Assembly: GCA_012032475.1 (NCBI GenBank)
Contig: JAAUSY010000025.1
Coordinates: forward strand, 1 to 35,126
Length of the DNA stretch: 35,126 nucleotides
Source of the DNA: Chloroflexaceae bacterium
GTDB taxonomy: Bacteria; Chloroflexota; Chloroflexia; Chloroflexales; Chloroflexaceae
Reading direction: 5' to 3'
Positions 34,729-35,126 of the stretch are shown here, in pieces (the first letter of the stretch is position 1; each line of letters begins with the position of its first letter). The notes beneath the pieces were generated by a model. That model worked only from the letters and a program-made list of their open reading frames with translations. It had not been told where the DNA came from and did not search any database. A program made the translations under genes and the position numbers.

Positions 34729-35126
34729 CTATTCCCATACCCCCAGGTGCTTGCGGTCTCTGGCTGGTTCTGCGGGGCCTTCCTTGCCCACGCCCCCCGT
34801 GCCCGTCCCATCAGTCCCTCTTGCGGACCCCGGCCCCGGCCCGGCTATCGGGAGGCAGAAGGTGAAGGTCGTTCCCTGCCCAACGACGCTCTGGACGCGG
34901 ATCTCCCCACCCATCATCTGGCAGAAGCGCTGGCTGATTGCCAACCCCAGGCCGGTTCCGCCATATCTGCGGGTAGTCGAGGGGTCGGCCTGCGAAAACG
35001 CCTGGAAGAGGCGGGGTATCTGGTCGGGGCGATGCCAATGCCGGTGTCTGATACGCGAAAGATGACCCACTCGGACCAACCCGCTTCCTCCAACGGCTGC
35101 CGGGTTACCTCCAGTTTGATAGACCC
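34729..35126 (-). CDS. histidine kinase, C-terminal part (partial, frameshifted)
   Basis: The gene enters from the right edge. The visible part is the HATPase_c domain: [50 protein letters not shown] and the end [11 protein letters not shown]. The Gly/Pro-rich tail of about 40 residues ([17 protein letters not shown]) is not typical. The frame breaks near 35026: the sequence reads ACCAGATA... where an added C in a four-G run (plus strand 35026-35029) gives [13 protein letters not shown]. The upstream part is outside the window. It lies upstream of the response-regulator gene, and the two probably form a phosphorelay with the phosphatase. Confidence 0.85.
   Translation of the reverse strand, partial: VYQTGGNPAAVGGSGLVRVGHLSRIRHRHWHRPDQIPRLFQAFSQADPSTTRRYGGTGLGLAISQRFCQMMGGEIRVQSVVGQGTTFTFCLPIAGPGPGSARGTDGTGTGGVGKEGPAEPARDRKHLGVWE

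Overview
The window is about 60% G+C and looks like chromosomal DNA of a member of the phylum Chloroflexota (Chloroflexia/Anaerolineae-like). This is an inference from gene content: pdxS-pdxT followed by a double-GNAT-like protein, a SpoIIIAA-type AAA/R3H protein, a thymidylate kinase with a long LID insertion, a membrane zinc-ribbon protein, many membrane-anchored WD40, Pro/Thr-linker, beta-helix and Ser/Thr-kinase proteins, and DUF433-DUF5615 toxin-antitoxin genes. No rRNA, tRNA, CRISPR array, transposase or phage gene was seen.

Layout. Positions 1-8257 (+): the 3' end of a UvrD/PcrA-type helicase, pdxS and pdxT (PLP synthase), a GNAT-like protein, an AAA ATPase and its R3H partner (one gene split at a C10 tract), tmk, a zinc-ribbon membrane protein and a family 5 solute-binding lipoprotein. 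Positions 8393-9377 (+): a two-CBS-domain protein and a small antitoxin-like protein. Positions 9368-13921 (-): a fused antitoxin/RelE-like protein, a membrane-anchored caspase/CHAT-like protein, a six-hairpin glycosidase-like protein and a transmembrane Ser/Thr kinase. Positions 14327-16662 (+): PhoU and a membrane-anchored beta-helix protein. Positions 16628-21074 (-): a hybrid-type sensor module made of a PfkB sugar kinase, a Leu/Ile/Val-type binding lipoprotein and a histidine kinase. Positions 21175-26620 (-): a large WD40 lipoprotein and nadA-nadB, with three palindromic operator-like sites upstream of nadA. Positions 26836-31866 (-): a metal-homeostasis operon of Fur, a DtxR/MntR regulator, a membrane-anchored seven-bladed WD40 propeller and a Zn/Cd-type P1B ATPase. 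Positions 31933-32830: a DUF433/PIN-like toxin-antitoxin cassette flanked by 148-bp direct repeats of the fur promoter and start. Positions 33039-35126 (-): response regulator-PP2C phosphatase, a single-domain response regulator and the end of a histidine kinase.

A striking property of the sequence is that many genes that should be single reading frames are broken by one-base changes, nearly all in C or G runs. These are the AAA/R3H gene, the beta-helix gene (three), a sensor kinase, the binding protein, the WD40 lipoprotein, nadB (three), the P-type ATPase (two), the last histidine kinase and possibly the kinase/glycosidase pair. In each case the downstream frame resumes exactly in register with the expected family sequence. 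The simplest explanation is homopolymer error in an uncorrected or metagenomic assembly. The spanning gene calls here assume intact genes in the living cell.

The most interesting biology is the Fur-MntR-WD40-P1B ATPase operon with triplet-encoded His tracts, the fur-promoter duplication around a toxin-antitoxin cassette, the three helically phased sites before nadA, the possible kinase-glycosidase transmembrane protein next to a caspase-like protein, and the single-chain antitoxin/RelE fusion.
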